From Sphingobium chungbukense (GTDB lineage: Bacteria; Pseudomonadota; Alphaproteobacteria; Sphingomonadales; Sphingomonadaceae), in the NCBI RefSeq assembly GCF_001005725.1, contig NZ_LBIC01000020.1, forward strand, positions 60,072 through 124,071: 64,000 nucleotides of DNA, read 5' to 3'. The notes below the pieces were generated by a model, which worked only from the letters and a program-made list of their open reading frames with translations, did not search any database and was not told where the DNA came from. Shown piece after piece: positions 61,567 through 64,000 of the stretch. Numbering within the stretch: position 1 is the first letter of the stretch; each line of letters starts with the position of its first letter. A program made the translations under genes and the position numbers.

Positions 61567-64000
61567 ATGCCCGCCATCCCCGATGCCCTGATCCTTGGCG
61601 AACAGCGTGCCGCCGCCATTCTTGGCGATCGCCTCGGTTCCACAGACCCCATCACCCGCGCGGACCTCAGCGCAGCGATGATGCAGGCTTTTGGAGGCAG
61701 CGATGCCGATGGCCTCTGGACCCAGCGCGACAGCTTCGAGATCCTTGAGCATGCGCTGGTCCAGCATCTTGGGCTCCGCCCCCTTTCCCTGAGGAAACCC
61801 TGCGACGTCGCGGCCGCATGCGACCTTCTTGATCGCCTTCCAACCCACACAGTGCGCAGCGAGGAACAGGTGGAATGGCAGCAATTCTCAACGCCGGTCG
61901 ATCTTGCCGCCCTCGCGGTGGTGCTGGCCGACATCCAGCCCGACGATATCATCCTTGAACCCAGCGCCGGCAATGGTCTTCTTGTGGCCCATTGCGGCCG
62001 GTCCGCCACCCTTCAGCTCAATGAACTTGCGCCGCGGCGGCGCATCCGCCTTACCCAGTCCTTTCCCGATGCCCTTGTCACCGGCCATGATGGGGCGCTC
62101 ATCGATGCCGCACTGGCTGCCGCGCCTCGGCCAAGCCTGGTCCTTATGAACCCTCCTTTTTCCCGATCGGCAGGCCGCGGCGCCGACCGCCATGCCGCCC
62201 TGCGCCATCTTGCAGCGGCCCTGCGGCGGCTGCGGCCCGGGGGCAGGCTGGTCGCGGTCATGCCCGAATGGTTCAACCCCCATGCACGGATCGGCGACCC
62301 TACCTGGACGGGACTCCAGCATGCCAGCCTGCGCGCCTCCATTCGTCTCGACAAATGCTATTTGAGGCACGGCACGTCGATCAGCGTGCGCCTTCTCGTC
62401 ATCGACAGGGTCGGGGGCGGCGAGGTTCCCCCAACCATCGAGAGCGGCTCGATCCGCGAACTCATCGCGACGCTTGCAGTCCCGTCCCGTGCCCCTTTGC
62501 CGCCATTGCCCGCGCAGCCCGGGCGTCCGGCAGCGATTTCCCTTTTCAGCGCCGCCAGAGCCACCCGGCCCCGGCCCCGGCCCTGTCATGCGCCGGTCCG
62601 CAACGACGTCGCCGCCGTGCGCTATTCAGCGCTCGATACGCCGGCCCCGCTTCTTGGACAGGTCGGGGTCTATCTTCCCTACAGACCGAGCCGTATCCGG
62701 TTCGAGACGGCCGGCGAGCATCCTACCGCGCTCGTGGAGTCCGTGGCGATGGGCTCGATCGCCGCTCCCATTCCCCGCTATGTGCCGCTCCTGCCCGAGC
62801 GTACTGTCTCTCACCGCCTGCTCTCGGCATCCCAGCTCGAGACGGTCGTCTATGCAGGACATGCCTGGTCCCAATTCCTCCCGGGCAAATTCCTTCCCGC
62901 CAGGGAAGGGGCGGGCCTTGAGGAAAGCGAACAGGGGCATGCCTATCGGAAGGGCTATTTCCTCGGCGATGGCACGGGAGCCGGCAAGGGCCGCCAGGTC
63001 GCCGCCTGCATTCTTGACAACTGGCTCCAGGGCCGCCGCCGCAACATCTGGGTCACCAAGAATGAAATGCTGCTCGAGGACGCCCGCCGCGACTGGACGG
63101 CGCTCGGCGGGCTGCCGGGCGACATTCAGCCCTTGTCCAACTGGAAGATCGACCAGCCCCTCGCGCTTGAGCAGGGCGTCCTCTTCGTCACCTACCCCAT
63201 GTTGCGATCCGCGCGCGGCGCAAGCAGCCGGCTGCAGCAGATCATCCAATGGGCAGGCCCCGATTTTGAAGGTGTGATCGGCTTCGATGAAGCGCATGAA
63301 ATGGGCGGGGTTGGAGGCGGTGAAGGCGCGCTTGGACGAAAAGAGGGCTCGCTCCAGGGCCTTTGCGGCGTTCTGCTCCAGAACAACCTGCCCGGCGCGC
63401 GCATCCTCTATGCCACGGCGACCGCAGCCTCCGACGTCAATAATCTGGCCTATGCCGTAAGGTTGGGCCTGTGGGGACCTGAAACCGCTTTCGCCAATCG
63501 CGAGCAGTTCATCGCCGATATCCGCAAGGGCGGGATTGCCGCTATGGAACTGGTGGCGCGCGATCTTAAGGCCCTGGGCCTCTACACCGCCCGCGCGTTA
63601 AGCTTTGACGGCGTTGAATATGAGATATTGCGGCACGAGCTGACGCCGGGCCAGATCGCGATCTATGACCGCTACGCCGAGGCGTGGCAGGTGATTCACC
63701 GCAATATGGAACGCGCGCTGGAGCTGACGGGGGTGGTTGACCCGCTGGAGGACAGGACGCTCAACAGCGGCGCCAAGGCCGCCGCCCGCTCCCGCTTCGA
63801 GACGACGAAGCAGCGCTTCTTCGGGCAGCTGCTGCTCAGCATGAAGCTGCCGACGGTGATCGCGGCGATAGAGGCGCATCTTGACGCCAATCAGTCCGTC
63901 GTCATCCAGCTGGTGACGACCGCGCAATCCATCCTCGACCGTCGCCTTGGCGAGCTGAGCGCTGGAGAACGGGCCGACCTGGAGATCGACCTCTCGCCCC
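61567..64000 (+). CDS. Strawberry-notch-type helicase with N-terminal DNA methyltransferase, 3' end beyond the window
   Basis: The frame is open from ATG 61567 to the right edge; 811 residues are visible. The first half has an adenine-type methyltransferase fold (ILEPSAGNGLLVAHC as SAM motif and VLMNPPFSRSAGRG as catalytic NPPF). The second half is a superfamily 2 helicase of the strawberry-notch group: Walker A GDGTGAGKGRQVA, DEAH box in GFDEAHEMGGVGG, and motif III-like LYATATAASDVNNLAY. Such methyltransferase-helicase fusions sit on large plasmids and integrative elements of alphaproteobacteria, where they may protect incoming or transferring DNA; the role is not proven. It follows the Toprim gene by 112 nt. 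Confidence 0.88.
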   Translation, partial: MPAIPDALILGEQRAAAILGDRLGSTDPITRADLSAAMMQAFGGSDADGLWTQRDSFEILEHALVQHLGLRPLSLRKPCDVAAACDLLDRLPTHTVRSEEQVEWQQFSTPVDLAALAVVLADIQPDDIILEPSAGNGLLVAHCGRSATLQLNELAPRRRIRLTQSFPDALVTGHDGALIDAALAAAPRPSLVLMNPPFSRSAGRGADRHAALRHLAAALRRLRPGGRLVAVMPEWFNPHARIGDPTWTGLQHASLRASIRLDKCYLRHGTSISVRLLVIDRVGGGEVPPTIESGSIRELIATLAVPSRAPLPPLPAQPGRPAAISLFSAARATRPRPRPCHAPVRNDVAAVRYSALDTPAPLLGQVGVYLPYRPSRIRFETAGEHPTALVESVAMGSIAAPIPRYVPLLPERTVSHRLLSASQLETVVYAGHAWSQFLPGKFLPAREGAGLEESEQGHAYRKGYFLGDGTGAGKGRQVAACILDNWLQGRRRNIWVTKNEMLLEDARRDWTALGGLPGDIQPLSNWKIDQPLALEQGVLFVTYPMLRSARGASSRLQQIIQWAGPDFEGVIGFDEAHEMGGVGGGEGALGRKEGSLQGLCGVLLQNNLPGARILYATATAASDVNNLAYAVRLGLWGPETAFANREQFIADIRKGGIAAMELVARDLKALGLYTARALSFDGVEYEILRHELTPGQIAIYDRYAEAWQVIHRNMERALELTGVVDPLEDRTLNSGAKAAARSRFETTKQRFFGQLLLSMKLPTVIAAIEAHLDANQSVVIQLVTTAQSILDRRLGELSAGERADLEIDLSP

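Overview
The window reads as GC-rich alphaproteobacterial DNA, most likely from a sphingomonad (Sphingobium, Sphingomonas or Novosphingobium type). The clues are a DUF5818 small protein, a KdpD-like kinase without the usual N-terminal domain, FixJ-type regulators, tightly overlapping ATGA gene junctions, and a strawberry-notch helicase/methyltransferase next to a Toprim primase-like gene, as found on sphingomonad megaplasmids and integrative elements. No rRNA, tRNA, intact transposase or CRISPR array was seen. The genus and replicon type are inference.

Layout. 0-1 kb: the 5' part of a PepSY-type membrane protein behind a Fur-like box. 1.9-5.1 kb: a complete His-Xaa-Ser (HXS) system, with a short secreted precursor (hxsA) carrying seven His-x-Ser triplets and a twin-arginine-like leader, then hxsD and two radical SAM enzymes, hxsB and hxsC. 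5.2-8.6 kb (minus): a subtilase/AAA-ATPase pair matching the IetS/IetA plasmid-stability and defence module, behind two palindromes. 9.0-13.2 kb: a type I secretion-like trio (ABC protein, HlyD adaptor, TolC channel) whose ABC protein has lost every ATPase motif. 13.5-21.8 kb: a copper/metal resistance island (CopA, Met/His-rich and Cys-rich small proteins, DUF2933, DUF5676, DUF305, an outer membrane protein, a glutaredoxin-MauE fusion and a MerR regulator with a clear operator); two of its genes are frameshifted.

21.8-33.4 kb: a CDP-alcohol phosphatidyltransferase, an overlooked 31-residue membrane peptide, a four-gene overlapping signalling operon (CHASE3/GAF hybrid kinase, CheR, CheB, receiver-kinase), a lytic transglycosylase and a secreted beta-helix protein. 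33.5-52 kb is dominated by osmotic and ionic adaptation: NhaA; a kdpD-kdpE-otsA operon; the ectoine/hydroxyectoine operon ectABCD-ask extended by two MFS transporters and an MscS channel; the MarR regulator EctR directly coupled to a ClC channel. The ectA promoter has a perfect inverted repeat between its -35 and -10 boxes, a likely EctR operator.

52-57 kb: a sensory block with two FixJ-type regulators, a double PilZ protein, a BLUF photoreceptor and a MASE1 histidine kinase; a 43-nt near-identical intergenic repeat lies next to each FixJ-type gene. 57.3-64 kb: an outer membrane beta-barrel protein, a candidate structured RNA ending in a strong terminator, small sphingomonad proteins, an IHF-beta homologue, an orphan winged-helix regulator, the Toprim protein and the strawberry-notch gene, which runs off the right edge.

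The best candidates for under-described biology are the HXS cluster with its Tat-like precursor leader, the secretion trio built on a dead ABC ATPase, the kdpDE-otsA operon, and the repeat-flanked light/c-di-GMP sensory block.
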